Assembly: GCF_000717995.1 (NCBI RefSeq)
Contig: NZ_JODM01000036.1
Span: 1-64,000, forward strand
DNA length: 64,000 nucleotides
DNA from: Streptomyces violaceorubidus
GTDB taxonomy: Bacteria; Actinomycetota; Actinomycetes; Streptomycetales; Streptomycetaceae
Direction of reading: 5' to 3'
In this document: positions 35,425-44,825 of the stretch, in pieces
Position numbering within the stretch: the stretch's first letter is position 1
Layout of the letters: every line of letters starts with the position of its first letter
Translations under genes and position numbers: made by a program
Notes under the pieces: model-generated
What the model saw: only the letters and a program-made list of their open reading frames with translations
Told to the model about the DNA's origin: nothing
Database searches by the model: none

Positions 35425-35640
35425 TCACCGGGCGCTCCGGCCCGGGGTCAGCACCTCGTCGAGCACCCGCAGGACGGCCTCGTACGCCACCGTCCGTACG
35501 GCAGCCTCCCGCGCGGCCTCCGGGTCGGTCGGGCGCAGCTCCTCGCTGCGCGCCCGCCAGCTCCGCCCCTCCTCCAGCGCACAGGCCCTCGCCCGGTGCA
35601 TCCGGCGCAGCAGTTCGTCCGAGTCCACAACATCCGTCAT
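35425..35640 (-). CDS. Small alpha-helical hypothetical protein (71 aa)
   Basis: I do not recognise a family. The product is charged and almost wholly helical (DSDELLRRMHRARACALEEG near the N-terminus, then an Ala/Glu-rich helix). ATG 35640 has CGGAG upstream. A GGGTAC element lies at 35655-35650, but it lacks a matching -35. It precedes the decarboxylase gene on the same strand by 49 bases and may share its transcript. Confidence 0.55.
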   Translation of the reverse strand: MTDVVDSDELLRRMHRARACALEEGRSWRARSEELRPTDPEAAREAAVRTVAYEAVLRVLDEVLTPGRSAR

Positions 35641-35795
35641 GCACTCCGCGTACCCCCGCTGGGCGCCGGGATGGCCCCTGGGCCGCACGGAGGAGGGGAG
35701 GTTTGCCCGTACCGGCAGAGGTCAGCCGACAGGGGACGAGGCCGCGGCGCGCGCACGGCCGGACCGGACCGTCCCACCGACCAGGGAGCTGAGGG

Positions 35796-36254
35796 ATGCG
35801 TGACAGGGACACGACTCAACCCGTCGTCGAGCAGCTCGGCAAGGACACCTGCCGCCGAGATCGGCCGCACCGGCCCGCCGACGCGCGCAGGGCGGTCGAA
35901 CGGGCCGTCACCGAATGCCCCGGCCCCCACGGCGCCGTCGCCTGCGACGCGGGCGCCCTTTCCGACGCCGTGCTCGTCGCCTCGGAGCTGACCACCAACG
36001 CCATCCTGCACGGCGGCGGCATCACCGACTTCCGGGTCGACGTGGTGGGACCCCGCGTGCGACCGGGAGTGCGCCTGTCCGTGAGCGACCGCAGCCACGA
36101 CCTGCCGGTGGCCGTCCCCGCCACGGACGACCGGGGCCGCCGGCGCCTCGGTGGTCGGGGCTGGCCGATCGTCTGCCGGCTGTCCCGCGAGGTGCGGGTG
36201 GCAGATCTTCCCTCCGGAGGCAAGTGCATCACCGTGGTCGTTCCGCTGTCCTGA
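35796..36254 (+). CDS. RsbW-like ATP-binding regulator upstream of sigM
   Basis: A 152-aa GHKL ATPase. The N-box is SELTTNAILHGGG, the G1-like strand is SVSDRSHDLP, and GGRGWPIV serves as the G2 region, ending with a GGKCITVVVPLS strand. Family members bind and inhibit a SigB-type sigma factor or phosphorylate a STAS antagonist. The sigma gene lies 184 bases downstream in the same orientation, the classic anti-sigma/sigma order, so it is the probable anti-sigma of the SigM-like factor. ATG 35796 has GGGAGCTGAGGG before it. Confidence 0.82.
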   Translation: MRDRDTTQPVVEQLGKDTCRRDRPHRPADARRAVERAVTECPGPHGAVACDAGALSDAVLVASELTTNAILHGGGITDFRVDVVGPRVRPGVRLSVSDRSHDLPVAVPATDDRGRRRLGGRGWPIVCRLSREVRVADLPSGGKCITVVVPLS

Positions 36255-36257
36255 TGA

Positions 36258-36269
36258 CTTTTCGAAAAG
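36258..36269. other. Perfect 12-bp palindrome between anti-sigma and sigM
   Basis: CTTTTCGAAAAG, four bases after the ATPase stop, is A/T-rich in a GC-rich genome. It could be an operator for sigM or a processing site. Confidence 0.35.
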
Positions 36270-36438
36270 CGGAGTTTGTTCCACCGGGGCAGGGGCAGTC
36301 GCAGATTCGTGCTTCGGACCGGAGGCGCAGCAGCGGGAGCGGTACGGCTGCTTCGGTGCCCCGGGTTGTGCCCGGGCGATCCGGACGGCGCCGTTCCCGC
36401 GGAAAGTCCCTGAGACCACCGTTCAGGAGCGGATCCGC

Positions 36439-37311
36439 ATGCTCATAGAAACGCCCACCATCCGTCCCGGTACCCCCCAGTCCGCCGAGCCCGTCGACCC
36501 CTCGAACGCTTCCGCCCGCCGTCGGCACGACGACGCTCCCGACACCATGGCGCTCTTCGGCCGCCTGGCGGGACTGCCGGAGGGGCCCGAGCGCGACGCC
36601 CTCCGCGACGAACTCGTCACGGCGTGGCTGCCCATGGCGCACCGGATCGCCGGACGGTTCCGGGACCGCGGGGAGTCCATCGAGGACCTCCGCCAGGTCG
36701 CGGCGCTCGGCCTGGTCAAGGCCATCGACCGCTTCGACCCGGAGCGCGGGGCCTTCGAGAGCTACGCCGTGCCCACCATCACCGGCGAGGTCAAGCGCCA
36801 CTTCCGCGACCGCATGTGGGCCCTGAGGGTGCCCCGCCGGGTCCAGGAACTGCGGAACAAGGTGCGTGTCGCCCGCAGGGAGCTCGCCCAGAGCCCCGGC
36901 AGCCCCGAGCCCTCGGTGGCCGCCCTCGCCGCCCACGCCGGGCTGACCGAGGACGAGGTCGCCGCCGGGATGGAGGCGCTGGAGAGCTTCAGCACCCTGT
37001 CGCTGGACGCCGAGCTGTCGGCCGGCGACGACGGCTACAGCCTCGCGGACACCCTCGGCGCGGCCGACGCCTCGTACGACACCGTGATCGACCGCGAGTC
37101 CGCCAAGGAGGGCCTGCGCAGGCTGCCCGAGCGGGAGCGCGCCATTCTCTACATGCGCTTCTTCGAGGACATGACCCAGAGCCGGATCGCCGACTGCCTG
37201 GGCATCTCGCAGATGCACGTCTCGCGGCTCATCAGCCGCAGCTGCGCCCGCGTCCGCGACGAGGCGCTGGGAGAGCACACGGCCCGCTCCGGGCAGCCGG
37301 CGCGGACCTGA
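36439..37311 (+). CDS. sigM: SigB-family RNA polymerase sigma factor (SigM-like)
   Basis: A 290-aa group 3 sigma factor. Region 2 carries IEDLRQVAALGLVKAIDRF and FESYAVPTITGEVKRHFRD; region 3 follows; region 4 (about 225-275) ends with ISQMHVSRLISRS. It is about half as similar by eye to the SigL-like protein as a close duplicate would be, so it is a separate member. ATG 36439 follows AGGAG at a slightly long spacing. The RsbW-like gene upstream is its likely regulator; a DUF5133 gene follows immediately. Symbol from recalled synteny only. Confidence 0.84.
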   Translation: MLIETPTIRPGTPQSAEPVDPSNASARRRHDDAPDTMALFGRLAGLPEGPERDALRDELVTAWLPMAHRIAGRFRDRGESIEDLRQVAALGLVKAIDRFDPERGAFESYAVPTITGEVKRHFRDRMWALRVPRRVQELRNKVRVARRELAQSPGSPEPSVAALAAHAGLTEDEVAAGMEALESFSTLSLDAELSAGDDGYSLADTLGAADASYDTVIDRESAKEGLRRLPERERAILYMRFFEDMTQSRIADCLGISQMHVSRLISRSCARVRDEALGEHTARSGQPART

Positions 37312-37394
37312 TGGGCCGACGGGACGGCGGGCCGGACGAGACGGGAGCACCGGGAGCACCGGGCACACAGGGAACACAGGGAGGGACGGGACGG

Positions 37395-37640
37395 ATGCTG
37401 ATGCCACACCCCGCGGTGCTGCGCAGACTCCTGGCGGAGTACGAGGCCGCAGCGGTGGACGAGCCCGCCGACGCGGCGGGCCAACCGGGTCCGCGGACCC
37501 GGGACCTCGCGTACACACTGTGCGTGTCCACCGGCACCCGTGAGGTGCGGCGGGCCCTGGAGGCCGCCCGGCGCCACCTCGCGGAGGCCGCGGCGCCGGC
37601 GTCCGTACCCGGTGGCACGCCCGCGGCAGTGGGGGACTGA
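37395..37640 (+). CDS. DUF5133 family protein
   Basis: An 81-aa protein matching DUF5133 (MLMPHPAVLRRLLAEYE at the start, DLAYTLCVSTGTREV in the middle). ATG 37395 is preferred because GGGAGGG precedes it. A longer frame from ATG 37311, overlapping the sigM stop by one base, would add a repetitive Gly/Thr segment. Streptomycete DUF5133 genes are small and of unknown role; adjacency to sigM suggests a target or partner. A strong hairpin follows. Confidence 0.7.
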   Translation: MLMPHPAVLRRLLAEYEAAAVDEPADAAGQPGPRTRDLAYTLCVSTGTREVRRALEAARRHLAEAAAPASVPGGTPAAVGD

Positions 37641-37667
37641 CGCGGCCTGCGGCCAGTGACACGACGG

Positions 37668-37710
37668 GACGACCGCCCGTACACCACCATTCGGTGTACG
37701 GGCGGTCGTC
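37668..37710 (+). terminator. 18-bp perfect-stem terminator of the sigM operon
   Basis: Positions 37668-37685 pair perfectly with 37693-37710 around a 7-base loop, 27 bases after the DUF5133 stop. It is the strongest hairpin in the window and should isolate the downstream DUF1206 gene. Confidence 0.8.
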
Positions 37711-37777
37711 CGTCCGCGACCAGCGCGGTGTGCGCGGACGATGCCGGGGCATGCGGAGTCCGGGAGGGGAGGTCCAC

Positions 37778-38611
37778 ATGAACGCACGTGTCCTTGCACG
37801 TACCGGCCGAGGCCACGCCCGGCGGGCCGCCAACGGATCGGCGGCCGAGGGGGCCGCCCGGGCGGGACTCACCGCCAGGGGCGTCATCTACCTGCTGGTC
37901 GGCATCCTGGCCCTGCGGATCGCCTTCGGCGGCGGGGACCGGCAGGCGGACCGGGGCGGCGCCCTGGCCGAGCTGTCGGACCGGCCCTTCGGCGCGGTGC
38001 TGCTGTGGGCGCTCGGTGCCGGACTGGTCGGAATGGCCCTGTGGAGGCTGTCCGAGGCGGTCTTCGGAGTCACCGGCAAGGACGGGCACACGGCGAAGAA
38101 GCGCCTGCCCGCCGCCGCCCGCTGCGTCTTCTACGCCTTCGTCGCCTACTCCGTCCTGGCCTTCGCGGCCGGAGCGGGCGGTGGCGGCTCCAGCGACCGG
38201 CAGTCCCGGGACGTCACGGCCAGGGTGATGGAGATGCCCGCCGGCCGGTGGCTCGTGGGCGCAGCCGGAGCCGCGATCGTCGTCGCCGGGGTGGTGATCG
38301 CCGTGCAGGCGCTGCGCCGCACCTACCGCAAGAAGATGAAGCTCGGCGGAGTGGACCGCCGGGCCCGGCTGCTGGTCGACGTCACCGGCGTGGGCGGCGG
38401 CACCGCCCGCGGCATCGTGTTCGCCGTGGCCGGGGCCTTCGCCGTACGGGCCGCCGTCGACTACGCACCCGACCGGGCCAAGGGACTGGACGACACCCTC
38501 CGCTCCTTCGCGGACACCGCCCTCGGCCCCTGGCTGCTGGCCTGTGTCGCCGCGGGTCTGGTGCTGTTCGGCGTCTTCTCCTTCACCCTGGCCCGCTGGC
38601 GGAGGGTCTGA
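37778..38611 (+). CDS. DUF1206 family membrane protein
   Basis: A 277-aa protein with six hydrophobic helices arranged as three similar helix pairs, the DUF1206 pattern. Each pair begins with a small-residue-rich segment such as GLTARGVIYLLVGI, VFYAFVAYSVLAF and ARGIVFAVAGAFA. ATG 37778 follows GGGAGGGGAGGT. Its role in the membrane is unknown. It reads in the same direction as sigM but lies after a strong terminator. Confidence 0.78.
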   Translation: MNARVLARTGRGHARRAANGSAAEGAARAGLTARGVIYLLVGILALRIAFGGGDRQADRGGALAELSDRPFGAVLLWALGAGLVGMALWRLSEAVFGVTGKDGHTAKKRLPAAARCVFYAFVAYSVLAFAAGAGGGGSSDRQSRDVTARVMEMPAGRWLVGAAGAAIVVAGVVIAVQALRRTYRKKMKLGGVDRRARLLVDVTGVGGGTARGIVFAVAGAFAVRAAVDYAPDRAKGLDDTLRSFADTALGPWLLACVAAGLVLFGVFSFTLARWRRV

Positions 38612-38639
38612 GCTTCCCGGCACGGGGAACACGGGGCGA

Positions 38640-39074
38640 ATGAACGAACACGAGATTCCTCCGCCGGACGGACGTCCCGTGGACGTCTACCTCGACCTCC
38701 TGCGCGTGCGCATGGCCAACGACGACTACCAGCTGCTGCTCAGCGTGGTGGAACCGGTCCTCCAGGCGATCGACGAGCAGCAGATGCCGACCATCGACTT
38801 CTCGCTGGACGGGGACAACGCCGAGGCGCTGCCCCAGGAGATCAGGGACGAGGCCGCACTCGTCATCGCCACCGCCGTCACCGGACGCCTCGACAACGAG
38901 GTCGTCGAGATCAGCACCGACGAGACCGGCCCGGTCCGGGTCGTCACCGACGCGGCCACCGCCTCCGACCCCGAGCGCCTCGGCGAGATCGCCGACTACC
39001 TCAAGGAACGCCACCAGCAGAACGAGGAGCTGCGCGGCATCGCCGAGGCAAGCGGTCTGCCCAGCGACTTCTGA
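38640..39074 (+). CDS. Hypothetical acidic protein (144 aa)
   Basis: I do not recognise a family. The protein is strongly acidic, with no cysteine or membrane helix. An N-terminal helical part (VYLDLLRVRMANDDYQLLL) is followed by alternating strands and a C-terminal helix (ERLGEIADYLKERHQQNEEL). ATG 38640 is the likely start, 28 bases after the DUF1206 stop, so they may be co-transcribed. It is convergent with the FUSC gene. Confidence 0.6.
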   Translation: MNEHEIPPPDGRPVDVYLDLLRVRMANDDYQLLLSVVEPVLQAIDEQQMPTIDFSLDGDNAEALPQEIRDEAALVIATAVTGRLDNEVVEISTDETGPVRVVTDAATASDPERLGEIADYLKERHQQNEELRGIAEASGLPSDF

Positions 39075-39097
39075 CCCGCACCGGCTCGGTGGCCCCG

Positions 39098-41344
39098 TCA
39101 GCGCTGCGGCGCCCTGACGGACACCCCCAGCGGCCGGGCGAGGCCGACCACCGCCTCGTCCAGCCGCTCCAGGTGCCGCAGCACCCGACCCGTGATGCGG
39201 CCGTACCGCGGCACTCCGGCGGCGTCCGGCTCCAGCAGCGAGGCGATGCTCGGCCCGGTCTCCACCTGTGCCCCGGTGTCCTCGCCGGCCACGTGGGCGG
39301 CGATCGTCTCGATGTTGCGCACCGTGCGCCGCACCGCGCCGCGCAGCCGGGGATCGGCCGCGATCGACGGATGGGTGGGCAGCAGCTCGGCCGTCGCCGC
39401 CAGCGACCGCGCGTGATAGGCGCACGTCTCCAGCAGCGCGACCACGTACTGGGCCGTGTCGCGCCGGGCCCGCAGCGGCGTGATCGGGTGGGTCAGCGGC
39501 TGGGTGGCGGCCCGCAGGTCGCCCAGCGCCTGGTCCAGCTCCCGCGCGGTGTCCAGCAGGTCCGCCTCCGGCCCGCCGCTGAGCTGGTCGACCGCGCCCT
39601 CCGTGACATCGGTGAGCCGCTCCAGCACCGTGCCCAGCAGTTCGTTCGTACGCCGGTCGGTGCGGATCGGCAGCACCAGCGCCGCCGCCACGATCCCGCA
39701 GGCCGCGCCGAGCGCCGTCTCCTCGATGCGCAGCACCAGCACCGACGCGCTGTAGGTGTGCAGCAGCGTGTACAGCAGCCCCAGCATCGCGGTGACGAAG
39801 AACGACATCAGCGTGTAGGACAGCGGCGCCGTGTAGAACATCGCGAAGATCAGCACCAGCACCAGGCCGAACGCCGTCCAGGTGTGGTCGCCCACCAGAC
39901 CGGCCAGCACGATGCCCGCCACCACGCCCAGCACCGTGCCCAGCAGCCGCCGGTAGCCCTTGACCAGGATCTCGCCGGTCGAGGCGGTGTTGATGAAGAC
40001 GATCCAGCAGGTGAGCACCGCCCAGTACCAGCGCTGCGAGGACAGGAACTCGCCGCCCACGATCGCCAGCGACGACCCCACGGCCACCTGCACCGCGGCC
40101 CGCGTGGTGGGCCGCCGCAGTCCGGTCTGCTCCTCCTCGGGCGCCGCCTCCTCACCGGCGTCGATGGCCGCGTCCTCGGCGTCCAGCTCCTCGCGGGAAC
40201 GGGCGGTGGCCGGTGAGTCGTCGGACTCGTCCTGCGGCCCGTCCAGCGCGATCCTCAGGCCCATGACCGCGCGCGCCGTCTCTCCGATGCCGCGGAACAC
40301 GTCCTGGACGGCCGCGGTCGCCTTGGGCAGGTTCTCCTCGTCGCGGTAGCCGAGCAGGCGGTTGCGCAGGTGGGACAGTGCGGTGCCGCGGGCCTCCGCC
40401 GGCGGGCGCAGCACCAGGGTGCGCAGCGCCATGAGATCGCGCCGCAGCGTCTCCGTGGCCTCGCCGGGGGCGGGGGAGCGGCCCACCGTGGGGGCCGGGG
40501 CGCCCGGCAGGTGCAGGGTGAGGGTGTCCGCCCGTTCGGCGCTGCGCGCCGTCAGCAGCAGCAGACCGAGGCGCTCGGCGGCGATCTCGGCGTCCGCGAC
40601 GCGCCGCTGCACCAGGCGTGCCGTGGACGCGTCGGGCGTGCCCTCCTCCAGCCGGGACTGGATCATCAGGGCGGTCTCGTGCAGGCGGGCCGTGCCGTCC
40701 CGCAGGCGCTCCAGCGTCTTGTCGATCGCGTCGGGCCCGGCGTCCAGCAGGTCGAGCTGGGTCGCGATCAGCTGGGCCAGACGGGCGCGGAAGGCCTGCC
40801 GCAGCAGACTCAGGATGCGCGGGGGAGTCGCCGGGACCACCCCGAAGCGCACCACCGCGCTGGACGCGAACGCCACGGCGATGGCGGTCCACAGCCCCGG
40901 CAGCCCGGAGACCTTCGCGCCCACGAACAGCGACACGAAGTAGATCTGGAAGCCGATCAGCCCGAGCGCCGTGCCCCGGTCCCCGAACCGGCGGACGAAG
41001 ACCGCGCTGAAGATCAGGACGACGAAGACGGCGTCACCGAGGACGACCCGCGAGGCGAGCAGCGTGCTCAGTGAGACCGAGGCCAGGGCGACGGGCAGGC
41101 CCAGCGTCAGCGTGACGGCCTGGGGACCCGGTTCCTTCTCCCGGATGGCGAAGGTGGCGACCATCGCCGCGATGGCGCCCGCCACCAGGTGCTTGACGTC
41201 CACCTCGAACACGGCGAGCACGCCCAGCGCCAGCGCTATGGCGCCCACCGTCCGCAAGCCCGCCGTCAGCCGCAACAGCCCCGGGTCGGACGCGGCGACG
41301 CGGTCCCGCAGCCGTGTCCGCGCCGAGCGTCCCGCTGCCTTCAC
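39098..41344 (-). CDS. FUSC-family aromatic/weak-acid exporter-like membrane protein
   Basis: A 748-aa protein with two sets of membrane helices (about residues 30-190 and 415-560) separated by a large cytoplasmic region. This is the duplicated FUSC/AaeB-like layout. The second block has QRWYWAVLTCWIVFINTAS near its start. Such proteins export aromatic acids or similar compounds. GTG 41344 is favoured with GGGAGA nine bases upstream; GTG 41356 lies too close to that site. No partner periplasmic adaptor is expected in a Gram-positive cell. Confidence 0.78.
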   Translation of the reverse strand: MKAAGRSARTRLRDRVAASDPGLLRLTAGLRTVGAIALALGVLAVFEVDVKHLVAGAIAAMVATFAIREKEPGPQAVTLTLGLPVALASVSLSTLLASRVVLGDAVFVVLIFSAVFVRRFGDRGTALGLIGFQIYFVSLFVGAKVSGLPGLWTAIAVAFASSAVVRFGVVPATPPRILSLLRQAFRARLAQLIATQLDLLDAGPDAIDKTLERLRDGTARLHETALMIQSRLEEGTPDASTARLVQRRVADAEIAAERLGLLLLTARSAERADTLTLHLPGAPAPTVGRSPAPGEATETLRRDLMALRTLVLRPPAEARGTALSHLRNRLLGYRDEENLPKATAAVQDVFRGIGETARAVMGLRIALDGPQDESDDSPATARSREELDAEDAAIDAGEEAAPEEEQTGLRRPTTRAAVQVAVGSSLAIVGGEFLSSQRWYWAVLTCWIVFINTASTGEILVKGYRRLLGTVLGVVAGIVLAGLVGDHTWTAFGLVLVLIFAMFYTAPLSYTLMSFFVTAMLGLLYTLLHTYSASVLVLRIEETALGAACGIVAAALVLPIRTDRRTNELLGTVLERLTDVTEGAVDQLSGGPEADLLDTARELDQALGDLRAATQPLTHPITPLRARRDTAQYVVALLETCAYHARSLAATAELLPTHPSIAADPRLRGAVRRTVRNIETIAAHVAGEDTGAQVETGPSIASLLEPDAAGVPRYGRITGRVLRHLERLDEAVVGLARPLGVSVRAPQR

Positions 41345-41477
41345 GCCGCCGTACACTCTCCCGATTCACAGCCGGCCTCACAGCCGGTTCCAGCCATGTC
41401 CCGGCCGGTTCACGCCGAGATCCACTTCTCAGCATGTCATGCCCCGGTCCGTTATGGGAGGTGGGGGCGGCCGGGGG

Positions 41478-42854
41478 TCACGGCGTCGCCCGGTCCGCCT
41501 CGGCGACCCGCTCCCGCACCTGCTCCGGCGTCAGATAGGCGTCGGTGTACTCGAAATCCTTCAGCTTGGCCGGCTTGCGGGCCTGGAAGCCGGTGCGGAC
41601 GAAATCGTCGCCGGCGACCGCGTTCAGCGCCCAGTTCGCCGCGACCCGGGCCTTGGCCACGCCCGTGCGCAGCGCCGACCAGTGGTAGCCGCGGGCCACC
41701 GCCTGCGCGGGCAGGCCGGTCAGCTCCACCCCGAGCGGCTTGGAGACCGCGTCGGTGCCGCCGAGGTCCACGACGAGCCCCAGGTCCTTGTGGACGTAGG
41801 GCCGCATCGGCTGGTTGCGCAGGGTGGCGATGAGGTTCTCGGCGACGTGCCGGCCCTGCCGCATCGCGTGCTGGGCGGTGGGCGGGCAGACGGCGCCCTC
41901 CTGCCCCTTGGCGAGGTCGGGCACGGCCGCGGAATCGCCGAGCGCGAACACCCCGTCGTGGTCCGGCAGGCACATCTCCGCGGTCACCGCGAGGCGGCCC
42001 TTGACCGTCTGAGCGCCGAGCGTGGCGATCAGCGGGCTCGCGACCACACCCGCCGTCCAGATCAGCGTGCGGGTGGGCACCACCCGGCCGTCCGTGAAGG
42101 TGACCTCCTCGGGCGCGGCCTTGGCGATGGAGACGCCCAGCGAGATCTCGATGCCGCGCCGCGTCAGGATCTCCTGCGCGTCGCGGCCGAGTTTCTCGCC
42201 CAGCTCCGGCATCAGCTTCGGCGCGATGTCGATCAGGTGCCACTTGATCAGGGCCGGGTCCAGCCGGGTGTAGCGCTTGACCGCCGCGTGCGTCAGCCGT
42301 TGCAGACAGGCCGCGGTCTCGGTGCCCGCGTAGCCGCCGCCCACCACCACGAACTGCAACCGGGAGGCGCGCTCCGCGGGGTCCTGGCTGGCGTCGGCGA
42401 GGTCCAACTGGGAGATGACGTGGTCGCGGACGTACGCGGCCTCGGCCAGCGTCTTCATGCCGAACGCGTGGTCGGTCAGCCCGGGGATGTCGAAGGTGCG
42501 GGTGATGCTGCCCGGCGCCAGCACGATGTAGTCGTAGGGCTCGTTGACGATCCGGTCGGTAATGGTGCGCACCACGCACACCTTCGCCTTGAGGTCCACG
42601 CCGATGGCGCCGCCCGGGATGATCCGGGTCCGGTACTTGCTGCTGCGGCGCAGGGAGAGCGCGATCGACTGGGGGGTGAGCACCCCGGCGGCGACGTGCG
42701 GCAGCAGCGGCAGGTAGAGCTGGTAGGAGAACGGTGTCACCAGGGTGATCTCGGCCTCGTTCGGCGAGAGCCTGCGTTCCAGACGACGCACGCACTCCAC
42801 GCCGGCGAAACCTGCGCCGACCACCAGGATCCTGGGTCGTGTCACGGTGTCCAT
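41478..42854 (-). CDS. ndh: Type II NADH dehydrogenase-like FAD oxidoreductase
   Basis: A 458-aa NDH-2-type flavoprotein. FAD is bound at VVGAGFAGVECV (residues about 10-21) and NADH at VVVGGGYAGTETAA near 165-178, with GVFALGDSAAV near 305. A C-terminal helical segment may anchor it to the membrane, where it would pass electrons from NADH to menaquinone without pumping protons. ATG 42854 follows AAAGGG. The 231 bases upstream hold a terminator for the phosphatase gene and no other gene. Confidence 0.85.
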   Translation of the reverse strand: MDTVTRPRILVVGAGFAGVECVRRLERRLSPNEAEITLVTPFSYQLYLPLLPHVAAGVLTPQSIALSLRRSSKYRTRIIPGGAIGVDLKAKVCVVRTITDRIVNEPYDYIVLAPGSITRTFDIPGLTDHAFGMKTLAEAAYVRDHVISQLDLADASQDPAERASRLQFVVVGGGYAGTETAACLQRLTHAAVKRYTRLDPALIKWHLIDIAPKLMPELGEKLGRDAQEILTRRGIEISLGVSIAKAAPEEVTFTDGRVVPTRTLIWTAGVVASPLIATLGAQTVKGRLAVTAEMCLPDHDGVFALGDSAAVPDLAKGQEGAVCPPTAQHAMRQGRHVAENLIATLRNQPMRPYVHKDLGLVVDLGGTDAVSKPLGVELTGLPAQAVARGYHWSALRTGVAKARVAANWALNAVAGDDFVRTGFQARKPAKLKDFEYTDAYLTPEQVRERVAEADRATP

Positions 42855-43003
42855 CCCTTTCTGCGGCTCCGGGGCGCTCTGCCGCGGACGCCCTTCGCCT
42901 GCCCGAGGATCGCCGCTTCGCACCTCGTCCATGCGACCGCGCGCGGACCGCTTCGGCCAGCCGGGTGCGGCAGGCAGGCGACACGTCCTGATCACCACCA
43001 TGC

Positions 43004-43033
43004 CCCGCCCGGGCCCGGAGCGCACCGGGCGGG
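43004..43033 (-). terminator. Hairpin ending the stressosome operon
   Basis: A 9-bp perfect stem (43004-43012 with 43025-43033) lies about 53 bases past the last gene of the rsb operon. Confidence 0.5.
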
Positions 43034-43085
43034 AGCGAACCGCGTGGAACTTCTCCCGCCGGACCGGTCCCTGCCCCGCGGTGGA

Positions 43086-44825
43086 TCAGGCCGTGCCGCG
43101 CAGGTGGCACAGCAGCAGGCACACGTCGTCGTCGCGTTCGGAGTCGCTGAGCATCGGCCGCAGGATGCCGTCGGCCGAGCCCTCCAGGTCCGCCTCCAGC
43201 TCCGCCGGGCCGAACGACCCGAGGGCGGCCGTCAGCCGCGCGATGCCCGGGTCTATGCCGAGGGCGCGGCGCTCCACCAGACCGTCCGTGTACAGCGCGA
43301 GCGTCGAACCGGGCGCCACGGCCACCGTGTGGTCCGCGATCTCCTGCCGCAGCGGGATGCCGAGCATCGCCCCAGGTTTGTCGTCCAGGGTGCGCACCCG
43401 CCCGTCGGGGGTACGCAGCACCGGCGGCGGATGACCGGCGGCGGCCCAGGTCACCGTCGGGTCGTCGGGGTGGAAACGCGCGATGACCGCGGTGGCGAAC
43501 AGATCGGGCTGGAGATGGTGCAGGAAGATGTGCAGCCGGGTCAGCAACTGCCCGGGGCTGCCGCCGTCGACCGCGTACGCGCGCAGAGCGGTGCGCAGCT
43601 GACTCATCATCACCGCCGCGCGCAGCCCGTGCCCGGTGACGTCCCCGACCACGGCGATGACACCGCCGTCGGGCTGCCGGAACGCGTCGTACCAGTCGCC
43701 GCCGATGTTCAGTCCGTGGGTCGCCGGCAGATAGCGCGCGGCCAGGGAGAGCCCGGGCGGGGACGGCAGCTCCGTCAGCAGGGCCCGCTGGAGGGTCTCG
43801 GCGATGTCGCGGTTGTGCTGATAGCGCTGGGCGTGGTCGATCGCGATGCTGGCCCGCCGGGTCAGCTCGACCAGCATCACGGCGTCGTCCGGGTCCCAGC
43901 GCTCCCCGGGCGGGGAGAGGGTCACCACGCCCAGCGGAGCCTGCCGCGTGGGCAACGGGATGCACAGCAGCGGCCGGTCCGGGGCCAGTGCCGAGGGCGG
44001 CTGGTCGTCGACGCCGGGCAGGCGGCCCGGGTGCCCCGCGGCGTACTGCGGGCGGCCGGTGCGGGCGGCGACCACCGCGGCGGCCGCGTGGGCGGGTCCC
44101 GGCCGGTCGCCGTCCTGGTCGAACAGCCAGATGTCGACACTCGCCGCGTACTCGGGCACCAGCAGCTCCGGCAACCGGCGCACGATCTCGTGATGGTCGA
44201 GCGACGCCGTCAGCACCGCACTCGCGTCCGCCAGGAACGTCAGCCTGCGCCGGGCGTTCTCCGCCTCCGTGCGCGCCTTGCGTTCGGCGGCGAACGCCTC
44301 GCGCTGGGCCCGTCCGGCGGCGTCCAGTTCGGCGTGCAGCGCCACCACGCCCTGGTTGGTCTGCTGGAGCTCCTCCCGGTGGAACTCGACCAGGCCCTCC
44401 TGCTCGGAGAGGCGCTCCAGCACCAGCGCCGTGTCCTCGTCGGCGCCCAGCAGGGCCTGGGCCAGCAGCTCCGGGTCCTCGGCCACGGCGTCGGCGCCCA
44501 CGTCCACGTCCGCCGCCGCCTCGGGGCACGGCACGGTGACCCGCCACGGCGGCTGTCCGGCGGTGGCTGCCCGGGGCGAGGGCGTCACCACGGCGTGCAG
44601 CACGCTCTCCCCGGTCCCCGGCGCGGTGCGGGGAGCCGTGCCCGTCTCCAGGGTGAGCCGCCAGGTGCCGCCCTTGGTCAGGCACTGCCGCAGCTGTGCG
44701 CCGAGCGACGCCGTCAGCCGCGCACGCTCCACGGGGGGCACACCGAAGGCCGCGGCCAGGCGCGCGGTGGCGATGCGCGCCCGCGCCGCGTCGGTGACGT
44801 CGGTGATCTGCCAGGAGCGGGTCAT
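43086..44825 (-). CDS. GAF/PP2C (SpoIIE-type) phosphatase, RsbU-like
   Basis: A 579-aa phosphatase. Residues about 1-60 form a degenerate RsbT-like segment. A coiled coil (about 128-200) leads to a GAF domain (about 205-340), then a PP2C domain with GGDWYDAF, VGDVTGHG, YTDGLVER and a final DDVCLL metal-ligand motif. It should dephosphorylate a STAS anti-anti-sigma factor, as RsbU does. It overlaps the RsbT/X gene by four bases and closes the operon, so it is made together with the RsbT-like proteins that would activate it. Confidence 0.85.
   Translation of the reverse strand: MTRSWQITDVTDAARARIATARLAAAFGVPPVERARLTASLGAQLRQCLTKGGTWRLTLETGTAPRTAPGTGESVLHAVVTPSPRAATAGQPPWRVTVPCPEAAADVDVGADAVAEDPELLAQALLGADEDTALVLERLSEQEGLVEFHREELQQTNQGVVALHAELDAAGRAQREAFAAERKARTEAENARRRLTFLADASAVLTASLDHHEIVRRLPELLVPEYAASVDIWLFDQDGDRPGPAHAAAAVVAARTGRPQYAAGHPGRLPGVDDQPPSALAPDRPLLCIPLPTRQAPLGVVTLSPPGERWDPDDAVMLVELTRRASIAIDHAQRYQHNRDIAETLQRALLTELPSPPGLSLAARYLPATHGLNIGGDWYDAFRQPDGGVIAVVGDVTGHGLRAAVMMSQLRTALRAYAVDGGSPGQLLTRLHIFLHHLQPDLFATAVIARFHPDDPTVTWAAAGHPPPVLRTPDGRVRTLDDKPGAMLGIPLRQEIADHTVAVAPGSTLALYTDGLVERRALGIDPGIARLTAALGSFGPAELEADLEGSADGILRPMLSDSERDDDVCLLLCHLRGTA

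Noticed and set aside
35650..35675. GGGTAC element before the 71-aa hypothetical gene
   Set aside because: No GNNT box at 14-16 bases. It would also place the start within a few bases of the ATG.
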